A stretch of 51,346 nt of DNA, from positions 1 through 51,346 of the forward strand of contig NZ_SDPN01000027.1 of NCBI RefSeq assembly GCF_004134825.1, in the 5' to 3' direction. A program made the translations under genes and the position numbers. The stretch comes from Agromyces albus (lineage in GTDB: Bacteria; Actinomycetota; Actinomycetes; Actinomycetales; Microbacteriaceae). The notes below the pieces were generated by a model. It ran no database searches, was not told the origin of the DNA, and was given only the letters and a program-made list of their open reading frames with translations. Below are positions 15,892 to 24,462 of the stretch, piece after piece. Position 1 is the first letter of the stretch, and each line of letters begins with the position of its first letter.

Positions 15892-18800
15892 TCAGCCGCC
15901 CTGCGCCTTCAACGCGAAGGCCTGGGCGGTGCTGTCAGCATCGCAGGCCTGCTGCGCGATGGCGGCACCGTCGTCACGGCTGCCTCCGTCCACCGCGGCG
16001 CAGAGGCCGCTGTGCTGGTTGACGAGCTGGTAGAAGCCGTCACCGACACGCACGAGCTCGAACTGCTGGTTGGCATCCTTCTTCGACGGCTGCCAGAGCT
16101 CGAGCGGCGCACCCTCGGCCGTCGAAGCATCCGCCACCTGCAGCACCAGGCCCGCATTCACGTTGGTGATGCGATAGCTGTCGCCGCCCTTGGCCGCCGT
16201 CAACGTCCACTGTGCGTTCGGCTGCGGAGCTGGGCAGGCCCACTGCTGTACCAGGGTGCCGTTCGTGGTGCCATGGTCAACAGCGTCGATGCACGCCCCG
16301 GAGCCTTCGTTGACGATGGCGTAGACCGCCTTCGTCGAGATTCCCGACGCGTTCTCTTTGTCGGAGGACTTGACTTCGACGGTGCCGTCGAGCCGGATGT
16401 CCTGCGACGAGGCGCCAACGAAGACCTCGACGTCGCCCTTCGGCGTGATCCAACCGTCGGTGTACGAATCCCAGTACGAGAGCGACTCCCGGTCCAGCTC
16501 GATCGTGACCGAAGTGGACTCCCCCGGATCCAGCGACACCTTGGCGAATCCGGCCAACTGCTTGGGCGCCGTCTCGACGACGTCCGTCGGCAGTTCACCG
16601 ACGTACACCTGCGGTGACTCGGCACCCGCGCGATCGCCGGTGTTGCTGACGGTGAAGGTCGCCGACAGGTGGCCGTTGCCCTTCGCCTTCACGTCGAGGT
16701 CGGAGTACTCGAACGTCGTGTACGACAATCCGTGACCGAACTCGTACTGTGGCGCGATCCCGAACTCCTCATACCCGCGGTACCCGACGAAGACACCTTC
16801 CGTGTAGTACGAATCGAGGCCGATGCCCGGATACTGCTCAGGCGTGGAGATCGGCGTCGCGTCATCCGAGACCGGGAAGGTCACCGGCAGCTTGCCCGAA
16901 GGCGAAACCTCACCGAACAGGATGTTGGCGAGTGCGGCACCTTGGTTCTGTCCGCCATACCAGGCTTCGAGAACGGCGGGCACGCCGTCCTCCCACTCCA
17001 CCGTCGTCGTGGGGCCGCCGGTCGTCAGCACGACGATTGTGTTCGGGTTGGCCGCCTTGACCGCGTTGATCAGGGCTTCCTGTCCGTTCGGCAGACCGAG
17101 GTCAGTCTTGTCGCCTCCCTCCGACCCATAGTCGCGCACCACCACCACCGCGACATCCGACCGTGCGGCCAGTTCAGCCGCCTCCTGCGCCTGCGGGTCC
17201 ACGACACCAGCGGGCTTGATCCAGCCGAGCTTCAACTGCGGTCCGAGCTCGGTTCGTGCCTGTGAGTTGGTGGTGTACGCGACCTGGACGTCGTATTCCT
17301 GACCGCCGACCAAGTCGAGCGAGACGGTCTGGCTCGTCTGCTCGGTCGAGTTCACGTCGAGGACCGTGGCTCCGTCGATGGTCACGGTCGCCGCCCCGAG
17401 TGCGAGCACTTCGAGTTCGTAGGTCCCGGTGACCGGGGGCGTCAGCGTCGAAGCATACGACGCGGAGTAGATGCCCGCGCCTGGCATCGTGGGAAGCGAC
17501 GGATTCTGAGAGTTGAGTCCCTCGAAGAAGAAGAATCCACCATTGATGGTGATGTCCTGAAGGATCTCCTCGTCGATCACGGTTCCGTTGCTGTCGAAGA
17601 TCTGGACATCGGCCCCCCGACTTCCATCGGATGCCGTGAGGTAGTCCGACGGAATCGCATCGAACCCGGGAAGCTGAGACGACGAGGTCACGAAATCCGT
17701 CCCGCGGGCGTGTTCGACCGTGGCGTCTGGCAGCAACTCCTGAATGCCCTGAAGCGGGCTGATCGTGGATGTCGGAAGCACCAGCGAGCTGCCGCCACCC
17801 TGGGTGGCGATGTCGGCATCCGCGCCGACGACCGCAACGGAGTCGACCGCGGCCGGATCGAGCGGGAGGATGCCGTCGTTCTTCAGCAGCACCATGGACT
17901 CCTCGGCAAGTTGCTGTGCGGCGAGGGCGTGCGCGGCCTCGTCGAACTCCTGGGCGACTGCTGGATTGTCGAACAGCCCGATGCGGAACATCTCCGTCAG
18001 GATCCGCAGCACCCGTACGTCGATCTCGGATTCAGCGACTTGACCGCTGTTGACCGCGTCCACCAACCCGTCGAAGAACCCGAAGCTGGGCTGCTCCTGA
18101 TCCAGGCCTGCTCGCATGGCCTCGACGCTGCTGTGCGTTGCGCCGTAATCGCTCATGACCCAACCCTGGAAGTCGAGCTGGTTTCGAAGGATGCCAGTCA
18201 GCAGTTCGGAGTGCTCGCACGAGTAGATGGAATTGACCTTGTTGAAGGCGCACATCGTCGTGGCCGGGGCGCTCTCACGGATCCCGATTCCGAACGGGCG
18301 CACATAGATCTCCTGGAGCGCACGTTCCCCAACGATGACGTTGCCGCCGACGAGACGGTCCTCCTCCTGGTTGTAGGCGGTGTAGTGCTTGATGTCCGCC
18401 ATGACGGGGTACGCCTGGATCGCGTTGATCTGGGCCGCTGCAAGCTTTCCCGCGAGAAGCGGGTCCTCTCCGTAGCCCTCGAACGTCCGACCCGCCACTC
18501 CGACGCGGGCGATGTCGACCGCCGTGCCGAGCGAGACGTTGTGGGTGGTCTTGAACGCCTCGTCGCCGATCACGTCGCCGAACCTCTGCGCCGCGTCGAG
18601 GTCGAACGTCGAGGCGAGTGCGATCGGGGCGGGAAGCGACGTCGCACGCTTCTCGTTGATCTCGGGGTTGGCGATGCGTACGCCGGCAGGACCATCAGCC
18701 ATCGTGAGCGCCGGAATGCCGAGGCGTTCGATGGGTGCGTTGTAGAACCCGTAGAAGTTGTTCTGATCGCCCTCGAGCATGTCGACCTTCTCGTCGAGGG

Positions 18801-18963
18801 TCATCTGGGCAAGGAGTTCTGCCGCGCGCTCCCCCGGGGATGGCTGCGGGGGTGCGGCGGAGGCGGAGAGCGGGGTGAGAATGACGGCGAGTGCCACGGC
18901 TGCGGACGCCAACGCCGCGGTCGCGCTTCTCACCGATCGACGTCGATCAGGTTGAATTGGCAT
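15892..18963 (-). CDS. Secreted GH3 beta-glucosidase with PA14 and ricin-type lectin domains
   Basis: A 1023-residue exported enzyme. A signal peptide ends near residue 36 (PLSASA). The GH3 N-terminal barrel carries LTMADGPAGVR, the paired IKHYTAYNQEEDR substrate motif and the nucleophile D272 in GWVMSDYGATHS. The second GH3 domain is interrupted by a PA14-like beta-barrel (about residues 455-590, with GGFFFFEGLN and GTYELEVLALG). It is followed by the rest of that domain, a fibronectin III-like domain (about 765-880) and a C-terminal ricin B/CBM13 lectin (about 890-1020) with QW and QF motifs. It should release glucose or short oligosaccharides outside the cell while the lectin holds it on polysaccharide. 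ATG preceded by GAGGAG; 76 bp downstream of the BTAD regulator. Confidence 0.92.
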   Translation of the reverse strand: MPIQPDRRRSVRSATAALASAAVALAVILTPLSASAAPPQPSPGERAAELLAQMTLDEKVDMLEGDQNNFYGFYNAPIERLGIPALTMADGPAGVRIANPEINEKRATSLPAPIALASTFDLDAAQRFGDVIGDEAFKTTHNVSLGTAVDIARVGVAGRTFEGYGEDPLLAGKLAAAQINAIQAYPVMADIKHYTAYNQEEDRLVGGNVIVGERALQEIYVRPFGIGIRESAPATTMCAFNKVNSIYSCEHSELLTGILRNQLDFQGWVMSDYGATHSSVEAMRAGLDQEQPSFGFFDGLVDAVNSGQVAESEIDVRVLRILTEMFRIGLFDNPAVAQEFDEAAHALAAQQLAEESMVLLKNDGILPLDPAAVDSVAVVGADADIATQGGGSSLVLPTSTISPLQGIQELLPDATVEHARGTDFVTSSSQLPGFDAIPSDYLTASDGSRGADVQIFDSNGTVIDEEILQDITINGGFFFFEGLNSQNPSLPTMPGAGIYSASYASTLTPPVTGTYELEVLALGAATVTIDGATVLDVNSTEQTSQTVSLDLVGGQEYDVQVAYTTNSQARTELGPQLKLGWIKPAGVVDPQAQEAAELAARSDVAVVVVRDYGSEGGDKTDLGLPNGQEALINAVKAANPNTIVVLTTGGPTTTVEWEDGVPAVLEAWYGGQNQGAALANILFGEVSPSGKLPVTFPVSDDATPISTPEQYPGIGLDSYYTEGVFVGYRGYEEFGIAPQYEFGHGLSYTTFEYSDLDVKAKGNGHLSATFTVSNTGDRAGAESPQVYVGELPTDVVETAPKQLAGFAKVSLDPGESTSVTIELDRESLSYWDSYTDGWITPKGDVEVFVGASSQDIRLDGTVEVKSSDKENASGISTKAVYAIVNEGSGACIDAVDHGTTNGTLVQQWACPAPQPNAQWTLTAAKGGDSYRITNVNAGLVLQVADASTAEGAPLELWQPSKKDANQQFELVRVGDGFYQLVNQHSGLCAAVDGGSRDDGAAIAQQACDADSTAQAFALKAQGG

Positions 18964-18979
18964 GTCAGCTCCTCATGAG

Positions 18980-19006
18980 AACGGATGATCCGGCGGGTCA
19001 TCCGTT
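18980..19006. promoter_or_regulatory. 27-bp palindrome just upstream of the GH3 ribosome-binding site
   Basis: AACGGATGATCCG (18980-18992), central G, CGGGTCATCCGTT (18994-19006): 13-bp arms with one T/G mismatch. It lies between the BTAD stop and the GH3 start, 17 bp before the ATG. It could be a terminator for the regulator gene, an operator, or a 5'-UTR stem controlling GH3 translation. No T-run follows it. It is unrelated in sequence to operators O1/O2. Confidence 0.55.
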
Positions 19007-19039
19007 GCCCAGTAAAGCCATGCACGTGTGACTCGGGCG

Positions 19040-19774
19040 TTATCGAAGCGTTACACCCACACCAGATTGACGCAGCCCAAGGTCGATCAGCTGTTCGAAT
19101 GGTGCGGATGGGGCGATACCCAGCTCCGCTGCGAGGGTGTCGGAGAGCCGCTGATACACCTGGGCGGCCAACGCCCGATTGCCGGCGGCAAGGTGAGCCC
19201 GCATCAGCAGGAAGTACGCGCTCTCGCGGAGCGATGCCATTCCCACGGCCATGGTGGCGACCTCGACCGCACGGTCGAAGTCCCCCACTTTCAGACAACG
19301 GCGCGCGACGGCTTCGAACGCCAGGAGCCGCTGCTGGTCGAGCCGCTCCCGCTCCATGACCACCCAGTCGTCAGACCACTCGGGTAGGAGGTCAGCACCA
19401 CGCAGCTCAACCATCAGCGCCTCAGTCGCCACGTCGTCTCTGATGCGGAGCACCTCGTCGATGTTCGAACGCAACGCCGTCACGTCGATCTCGACGCGCG
19501 GATCCAGTCGGATTCCATCTCGGGGTGCTTGGATCAAGCCCGGCTGCTCGTGCAAGATCCTGAACAAGCTGGCACGGAGATTCCCGCTCGCGCGCGCATC
19601 TGGGCTGTCCGGCCAGAGTCGGATCGCGATGCTCCTGCGTGGATTCGCTCCGAGGAGCGCGAGTGCCGCTATGACGCGTTGCTGTCGCACGCCGATGTCC
19701 ACCGGTACGCCTCCGCAGAAGAGCTGCCAGCGGCCCAGCAGCCGCACCGACCACTGTTGTTCGAGAATCGCCAT
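19040..19774 (-). CDS. BTAD (SARP-like) transcriptional regulator
   Basis: A 244-residue protein with the compact form of the SARP/AfsR layout. The N-terminal OmpR-like winged helix (about 8-90) contains VRLLGRWQLFCGGVPVDIG and RQQRVIAALAL. The bacterial transcriptional activator domain (about 100-240) has tetratricopeptide-like helices (CLKVGDFDRAVEVATMAV, LAAGNRALAAQVYQRL) and ends LGIAPSAPFEQLI. There is no NB-ARC or sensor domain. Members bind direct repeats near promoters and activate neighbours. It lies 76 bp upstream of the GH3 gene on the same strand, so regulation of the extracellular hydrolases is a reasonable but unproven guess. Confidence 0.85.
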   Translation of the reverse strand: MAILEQQWSVRLLGRWQLFCGGVPVDIGVRQQRVIAALALLGANPRRSIAIRLWPDSPDARASGNLRASLFRILHEQPGLIQAPRDGIRLDPRVEIDVTALRSNIDEVLRIRDDVATEALMVELRGADLLPEWSDDWVVMERERLDQQRLLAFEAVARRCLKVGDFDRAVEVATMAVGMASLRESAYFLLMRAHLAAGNRALAAQVYQRLSDTLAAELGIAPSAPFEQLIDLGLRQSGVGVTLR

Positions 19775-19990
19775 GCCCCACCCCGTGGATCAGTAGGAGG
19801 AACAGAGGCTCGAGTCATCGAGGCCCCCCGCCAAAGGGTACCCGCGCATGGGGGCCAGCGGGCTCTTATGTCGTTTGATCGTCCATATGAGTGAGAGGCC
19901 GGGCGGCTCACAGGTGGCGCACGATCGGCTCGATCGTCCGCCTGGCTGCGTTGAGTGCTTCTCAGCTGCGCTGTCAAGGACTCGCTCGGC

Positions 19991-20611
19991 TCAGCCGACG
20001 CGGGAGCGTATCGGATCGAGCACCGCCTCCGCCGCCCACGCCGCGGCGTCGGCGATGTCGCTGCGGGTCATTCCGAACTCCCGACGGAAGGTGACCCACG
20101 TCGCAGCCGAATCGAGGTGGGCCAAGGCGGCAACGATCGCCCTGCGCTCAGCGTCTCCGAGCGCAGAGATCTCGGCATCGATCATCTCCTCGAGCATGGC
20201 CCTTCGCGGACTGGGCGTCGCGCCGCTGATCCCTCGCATCGTGGTTTCGGCCACGACGTGGGCCAGTTCCGGTCGATGGTCGTACGACTCCATCGCCGCA
20301 CGGATCGTGAGGGGCATGTCGAAGATGCTCGGAGAGTCCTGGCGCGGGAAGATCCTGCGCTCGATCCATGCGGCCGTTGCGAGCAGCAGATCGACCCGTG
20401 TCGCATAGTTGCGGAAGATCGTGCGCTCGCCGACTCCCGCACGTCGGGCGATCAGCCGGAACGACACGTCGTCGGTGCCGAGTTCTTCGATCAACTCGGC
20501 GTAGGCGGCGAGGATCGCCTCCTGGGTGCGGCTGACGTCGCTCGCCGATCGATCATCGTGCTCGGATGTGACGGACATCGTCACGCCCGCTCGCGAGGAG
20601 GAGCGATTCAT
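19991..20611 (-). CDS. TetR-family regulator (second of a tandem pair)
   Basis: A 206-residue TetR-like protein. The helix-turn-helix is at about residues 45-75 (FRLIARRAGVGERTIFRNYA) and the C-terminal ligand domain is helical with no recognisable pocket. The start ATG at 20609-20611 overlaps the stop of the upstream TetR gene in an ATGA, which decides it over the ATG 11 codons later. It resembles the upstream TetR across the DNA-binding domain (both ERT-x-x-R followed by TR and LL, then A-x-WIE), so the pair looks like a duplication. It is the last gene of the NCS1-TetR-TetR unit. Confidence 0.85.
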   Translation of the reverse strand: MNRSSSRAGVTMSVTSEHDDRSASDVSRTQEAILAAYAELIEELGTDDVSFRLIARRAGVGERTIFRNYATRVDLLLATAAWIERRIFPRQDSPSIFDMPLTIRAAMESYDHRPELAHVVAETTMRGISGATPSPRRAMLEEMIDAEISALGDAERRAIVAALAHLDSAATWVTFRREFGMTRSDIADAAAWAAEAVLDPIRSRVG

Positions 20612-21177
20612 CTCGATGTCCGTGTCAAGGTGGGAAGGCCGCTCAAGGCCTGGGCGACGGTGCGATCGAAGGCATCCGAGATCTCCGGCGCGCTCAGGTC
20701 GAAGCCCGTCCGCATGCGAGCCCAGAACTGCGTCGACGCGAAGTAGCGCAGCGTGGCCGCCACCCGACGCAGATCGCGTTCGTTCACGGAGGGGTAGTTC
20801 GTCGCGAGCATCGCCACGAGGGCGCGTGTGAAGAACGTGGCTTCCGATTCCCCGGTAGGTGAGATGGATGCCGCGCGGGCGCACACGAAGGCGAACGCCG
20901 GCGACGCATCGAAGGCCAGGAATCGGGCGCGCGACGCCTCCTGGAACTGAGGGATCGTGACGAACGGTGGCAACGGGAACTCGGTGGACTCGATCCACCC
21001 TGCGACGCCTTCCAGGAGATGCGATCTCGTCGGGAAGTGACGGTAGACCGTCCTCTCCGACACGCCGACCGCGTCGCCGAGGGCTCGGTACGAGATGTCG
21101 TCGAACGGATTCTCGCGCAGGGCCGCGGCGGCGCTGGCAAGGATCGCGGTCGGAGTATCCACTCCCTCCGCCATCAT
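20608..21177 (-). CDS. TetR-family regulator (first of a tandem pair)
   Basis: A 189-residue TetR-like protein with the N-terminal helix-turn-helix YRALGDAVGVSERTVYRHFP at about 29-48 and a divergent C-terminal sensing domain. Its ATG overlaps the stop codon of the NCS1 permease by 4 bp and its own stop overlaps the next TetR start by 4 bp, so all three genes should be translated together. It probably controls the permease operon, perhaps sensing a nitrogenous substrate or product. The effector is unknown. Confidence 0.85.
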   Translation of the reverse strand: MMAEGVDTPTAILASAAAALRENPFDDISYRALGDAVGVSERTVYRHFPTRSHLLEGVAGWIESTEFPLPPFVTIPQFQEASRARFLAFDASPAFAFVCARAASISPTGESEATFFTRALVAMLATNYPSVNERDLRRVAATLRYFASTQFWARMRTGFDLSAPEISDAFDRTVAQALSGLPTLTRTSR

Positions 21178-22880
21178 CCGCCCCTTCCCTTCGGCCGGCT
21201 GGTCTCTTCGGCCGTCGGCCCCGGCGACTGGTCTCGCTGCGACGTCGGCTCGGCAGGCAGCACATAACGATCCGAGTCGTCGAGCGTCAGCGCGAGTGAC
21301 GACACATACTGCGTCTCGCCGTGAGTCCCGCGCTCGGCCGATGCCAGCATATCCGGACGCTCGAATGTGTAGCCAGTGACGTGGCAGCGAAGTCGCTCAC
21401 CCGACGGGTTGCCGTCGGGATCGAGTATCGGCGAGGCGATGCCATCTGTCTGGCGTCGCAGGTAGTACCTGCCGCGCGTGAACAGCGCCATGAGCGGGGT
21501 CGTGATCACGGCGACGCCGATGGCGATCAGCACCGAGAACGGTCGCAACCCCTCGCCGAACAGGCCCCCGAACGCCGCCAGTGACAAGAGCGACGCCAAG
21601 CCCACCGACACAAGGCCGACCGGATTCCAATCGCGCAGCATCCCGCGGCGGAACTCGGGGAACGTCGGCGAGATGCGCAGCACATGCTTGTTGATTGCGA
21701 TATCGGCGGCGATCGTGACCAGCCATGCCATCACGACGTTCGCGTAGAGGCTGAGCACGAAGCTGATGAGGCTGAAGACGTCCATCCACATCAGCGCGAG
21801 CGCGATGGCGAGGTTGAAGAAGATGAAGATCGATCTGCCCGGGTAGGTCTTGGTGAGCCGGGTGTACACGTTCGACCACGCCAGTGACCCGGAGTAGGCG
21901 TTCGTGACGTTGATCTTGACCTGGGCGATGACGACGAGAACGAGCGCCAACCCGATCGCCAGCCACTCCGGCATGATCGATTCGTAGAGGGCGATGAATT
22001 GGCGGACCGGTTCGGCGGCCCGCTGGCCGAGAGCAGGCTCGGCGCGGGTGATGAGGTAGACGGCGAGGAAGACACCGATGACCTGCTTGATGCCGCTGAA
22101 GAGCACCCAGCCGGGCCCCGCGAACATGAGCGAGGCCCACCATGACCGCCGATTCACGCGCGTACGCGGCGGCATCGCCCGGATCACGTCGATCTGCTCG
22201 GCCAGCTGGGGAGTCAGCGCGAAGCAGACGGCGGCACTCGCGACGATCGCCTCGAAACTGACGGCGCCATCGGATGCGCCCGTGAACGCGACGAACGCGC
22301 TCACCGCGTCGGGGTCGGACACGATCACCCAGAGCAGCGGCAGCAGCGCGAGCGCCAGCCACAGCGGTGTGGTCCAGAATTGCAGGCGCTCGAGTGCGCG
22401 CATCCCGTAGATCACGATCGGGATCACCACGACGGTGGAGATGAGGTAGCCGATCGGGAGCGGGATTGCGATCGCGATGTGGAGCCCCTGCGCCATGATC
22501 GCCCCCTCGAGGGCGAAGAAGATGCACGTGAACACGGCGAAGATCACGGTCGTGATCGACGAGCCGTAGTAGCCGAACCCCGATCCCCGCGCGATCAGAT
22601 CCAGATCGAGGTTGTAGCGAGCGGCGTAGTACGCGATGGGCAGGCCGACGATGAAGATGATGACCGACGCGAACAGGATGCCGAGCACGGCGTTGTTCGT
22701 GCCGTGCTCGATCCCGACGCTGGCCCCGATCGAGAAGTCGGCGAGGAAGGCGATCGAGCCGAGGGCGGTGACCCCGATCGAGCCGGCGCTCCAGCGCCGG
22801 AAGGTCCGCGGAACATAGCGGAAGGCATAGTCCTCGAGGCTGTCCTCGGCGGCTGCCCGCGCGTTGTCTGCCCTCGCCAC
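21174..22880 (-). CDS. NCS1-family nucleobase/urea-type cation symporter
   Basis: A 568-residue membrane protein with about 12 transmembrane segments and the purine-cytosine permease family pattern: RRWSAGSIGVTALGS at the first helix, DLDLIARGSGFGYYGS in the loop to helix 3, and NVTNAYSGSLAWSNVYTRL in the later core. It is longer than typical cytosine permeases because of a hydrophilic C-terminal tail of about 95 residues. NCS1 members carry cytosine, allantoin, hydantoin, uracil or related compounds, and relatives are often found next to urea-degrading genes. Here it lies 78 bp after urtE on the same strand and is coupled to two TetR genes. Substrate is inferred to be a urea-yielding nitrogen compound. 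Confidence 0.85.
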   Translation of the reverse strand: MARADNARAAAEDSLEDYAFRYVPRTFRRWSAGSIGVTALGSIAFLADFSIGASVGIEHGTNNAVLGILFASVIIFIVGLPIAYYAARYNLDLDLIARGSGFGYYGSSITTVIFAVFTCIFFALEGAIMAQGLHIAIAIPLPIGYLISTVVVIPIVIYGMRALERLQFWTTPLWLALALLPLLWVIVSDPDAVSAFVAFTGASDGAVSFEAIVASAAVCFALTPQLAEQIDVIRAMPPRTRVNRRSWWASLMFAGPGWVLFSGIKQVIGVFLAVYLITRAEPALGQRAAEPVRQFIALYESIMPEWLAIGLALVLVVIAQVKINVTNAYSGSLAWSNVYTRLTKTYPGRSIFIFFNLAIALALMWMDVFSLISFVLSLYANVVMAWLVTIAADIAINKHVLRISPTFPEFRRGMLRDWNPVGLVSVGLASLLSLAAFGGLFGEGLRPFSVLIAIGVAVITTPLMALFTRGRYYLRRQTDGIASPILDPDGNPSGERLRCHVTGYTFERPDMLASAERGTHGETQYVSSLALTLDDSDRYVLPAEPTSQRDQSPGPTAEETSRPKGRGG

Positions 22881-22958
22881 GTCGCACTCCCTGCGCCTCG
22901 CACGTTGGGGCTCATTGTCCCTGTTGGCGTGTTACAGCCGCATTGCGCGAAGACAGCG

Positions 22959-23642
22959 CTAGATCGCCATTGCCACACGCACGCCTTCTGCCGCGGATGC
23001 TCCGCCTTCGCCGGTGCTCGACGCGAAGCCGCTCGCGAGCACGAGGTACTTGTCGGCGGCCTCCAGTGCGAAGCCGATGTGCTGCTCGACGAGCAGCACG
23101 GAAAGGCCCTCGCTCGCGAGCTGCATCACTGTGTGCTCGATCTCGGCGACGATCGTCGGCTGAATGCCCTCGGTCGGCTCGTCGAGGATCAGCATCTTCG
23201 GCTCGGTGATGAGCGCCCGGGCGATCGCGAGCTGCTGACGCTGGCCGCCCGAGAGCAGGCCGGCCTTGCGGGTGGCGAACTTCTCCAGGGCGGGGAAGCG
23301 CGAAAATTGCTGCTCGATGAGCGCCTTGCCGCGCCTGCGGCCGTCGGCGACGAGCTGCAGGTTCTCCATCGTCGTGAGCTGCGCGAACGACTGCTGGCCC
23401 TGCGGCACGTAGGCCATGCCGCGGGCGACACGTTTGTTGGGCGGCACTGTCGTGATGTCGTCGCCGTCGAAGATCACTTGCCCGCTGCGCGGCTTGATGA
23501 GTCCGATCGCGGCGCGCAGCAGCGTCGTCTTCCCGGCGCCGTTGTGGCCGAGTACGGCGACCACCTTCGCGCTGGGCAGCGTCACGCCGTGCAGCACGAG
23601 TGTCCGGCCGTAGCCGGCTTGGATGTCGTTCATCTCGAGCAT
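22959..23642 (-). CDS. urtE: Urea ABC transporter ATP-binding protein UrtE
   Basis: A 227-residue LivF-type ATPase: Walker A GHNGAGKTT, Q-loop MAYVPQGQQ, signature LSGGQRQQLAIARAL, Walker B MLILDEPTEGIQP and the switch histidine in VEQHIGF. The EGIQP segment and the position as last gene of urtABCDE identify it as UrtE. It energises uptake together with UrtD. Start 1 nt after the urtD stop. The C-terminus is slightly extended with Gly/Ser/Ala residues. Confidence 0.95.
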   Translation of the reverse strand: MLEMNDIQAGYGRTLVLHGVTLPSAKVVAVLGHNGAGKTTLLRAAIGLIKPRSGQVIFDGDDITTVPPNKRVARGMAYVPQGQQSFAQLTTMENLQLVADGRRRGKALIEQQFSRFPALEKFATRKAGLLSGGQRQQLAIARALITEPKMLILDEPTEGIQPTIVAEIEHTVMQLASEGLSVLLVEQHIGFALEAADKYLVLASGFASSTGEGGASAAEGVRVAMAI

Positions 23643-23643
23643 G

Positions 23644-24462
23644 TCAGGCCCCCTCCCCCTGCGTGATGGAATCCGTCGTGGCGGTCGCCCCGTCGGGCAC
23701 TGCCAGCATGGCGGCGGTGGTCGCGGCCCCGGCGGTGCCGAGGTAGACCTCCTGCACCTTGGGATCGGCCTGCACCTGCGCCACCGCGCCCTCCGAGAGC
23801 ACCTTGCCCTGGTGCAGCACCGTGACGCGCGACGCGTAACGGCGCATGAAATCCATGTCGTGCTCGACGACCAACACGATGCGGCGCTGGGCGATGCGCT
23901 GCAGCAGCTCGCCCGTCGCGGTGCGCTCGTCCTGGCTCATCCCGGCGACGGGTTCGTCGAGCAGCAGCGCGCGGGGCTCCTGCACGAGCATCATCCCGAT
24001 CTCCAACCACTGCTTCTGGCCGTGGGACAAGATGCCTGCGGGCGTCTCGCGCTCCGTGCTGAGTCCCGTTTCCTCCAGTGCCGACTCGATCGCCGGTTCG
24101 ATGCCGCGTCGGGCACGCAACAGGGAGAGCGAAGAGCGGTGGAGCCCGGCCGCGATGTCGAGGTTCTGCAGGACCGAGAGCTGCTCGAACACGCTCGCGG
24201 TCTGGAAGGTGCGGCCGACTCCGAGCCGGACGATCTTGTTGACGGACGTGCCCAGCAGCTCCTGGTCGCCGAGCTTCACCGATCCGGAGCCCTTGGACAA
24301 GCCGGTGATGGCGTCGATGCACGTCGTCTTGCCGGCGCCGTTGGGGCCGATGAGGAATCGGACCTCGCCGGGGTGGGCGTCGAAGGAGACACCGCCGACG
24401 GCGACGAATCCATCGAACTCGACGCGCAGATCGGTGACGACGAGCGAACCGGTCGTGGTCAC
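23644..24462 (-). CDS. urtD: Urea ABC transporter ATP-binding protein UrtD
   Basis: A 272-residue LivG-type ATPase: Walker A GPNGAGKTT, the family-specific RTFQTASVFEQLSVLQNLD, SHGQKQWLEIGMMLVQEP in place of the canonical LSGGQ (typical for UrtD), Walker B ALLLDEPVAGMS and H-loop VVEHDMDFM. The GTG start overlaps the urtC stop by 4 bp (GTGA), with GAGGAGGTG upstream. The C-terminus is Ala/Thr-rich and longer than usual. Confidence 0.95.
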   Translation of the reverse strand: MTTTGSLVVTDLRVEFDGFVAVGGVSFDAHPGEVRFLIGPNGAGKTTCIDAITGLSKGSGSVKLGDQELLGTSVNKIVRLGVGRTFQTASVFEQLSVLQNLDIAAGLHRSSLSLLRARRGIEPAIESALEETGLSTERETPAGILSHGQKQWLEIGMMLVQEPRALLLDEPVAGMSQDERTATGELLQRIAQRRIVLVVEHDMDFMRRYASRVTVLHQGKVLSEGAVAQVQADPKVQEVYLGTAGAATTAAMLAVPDGATATTDSITQGEGA

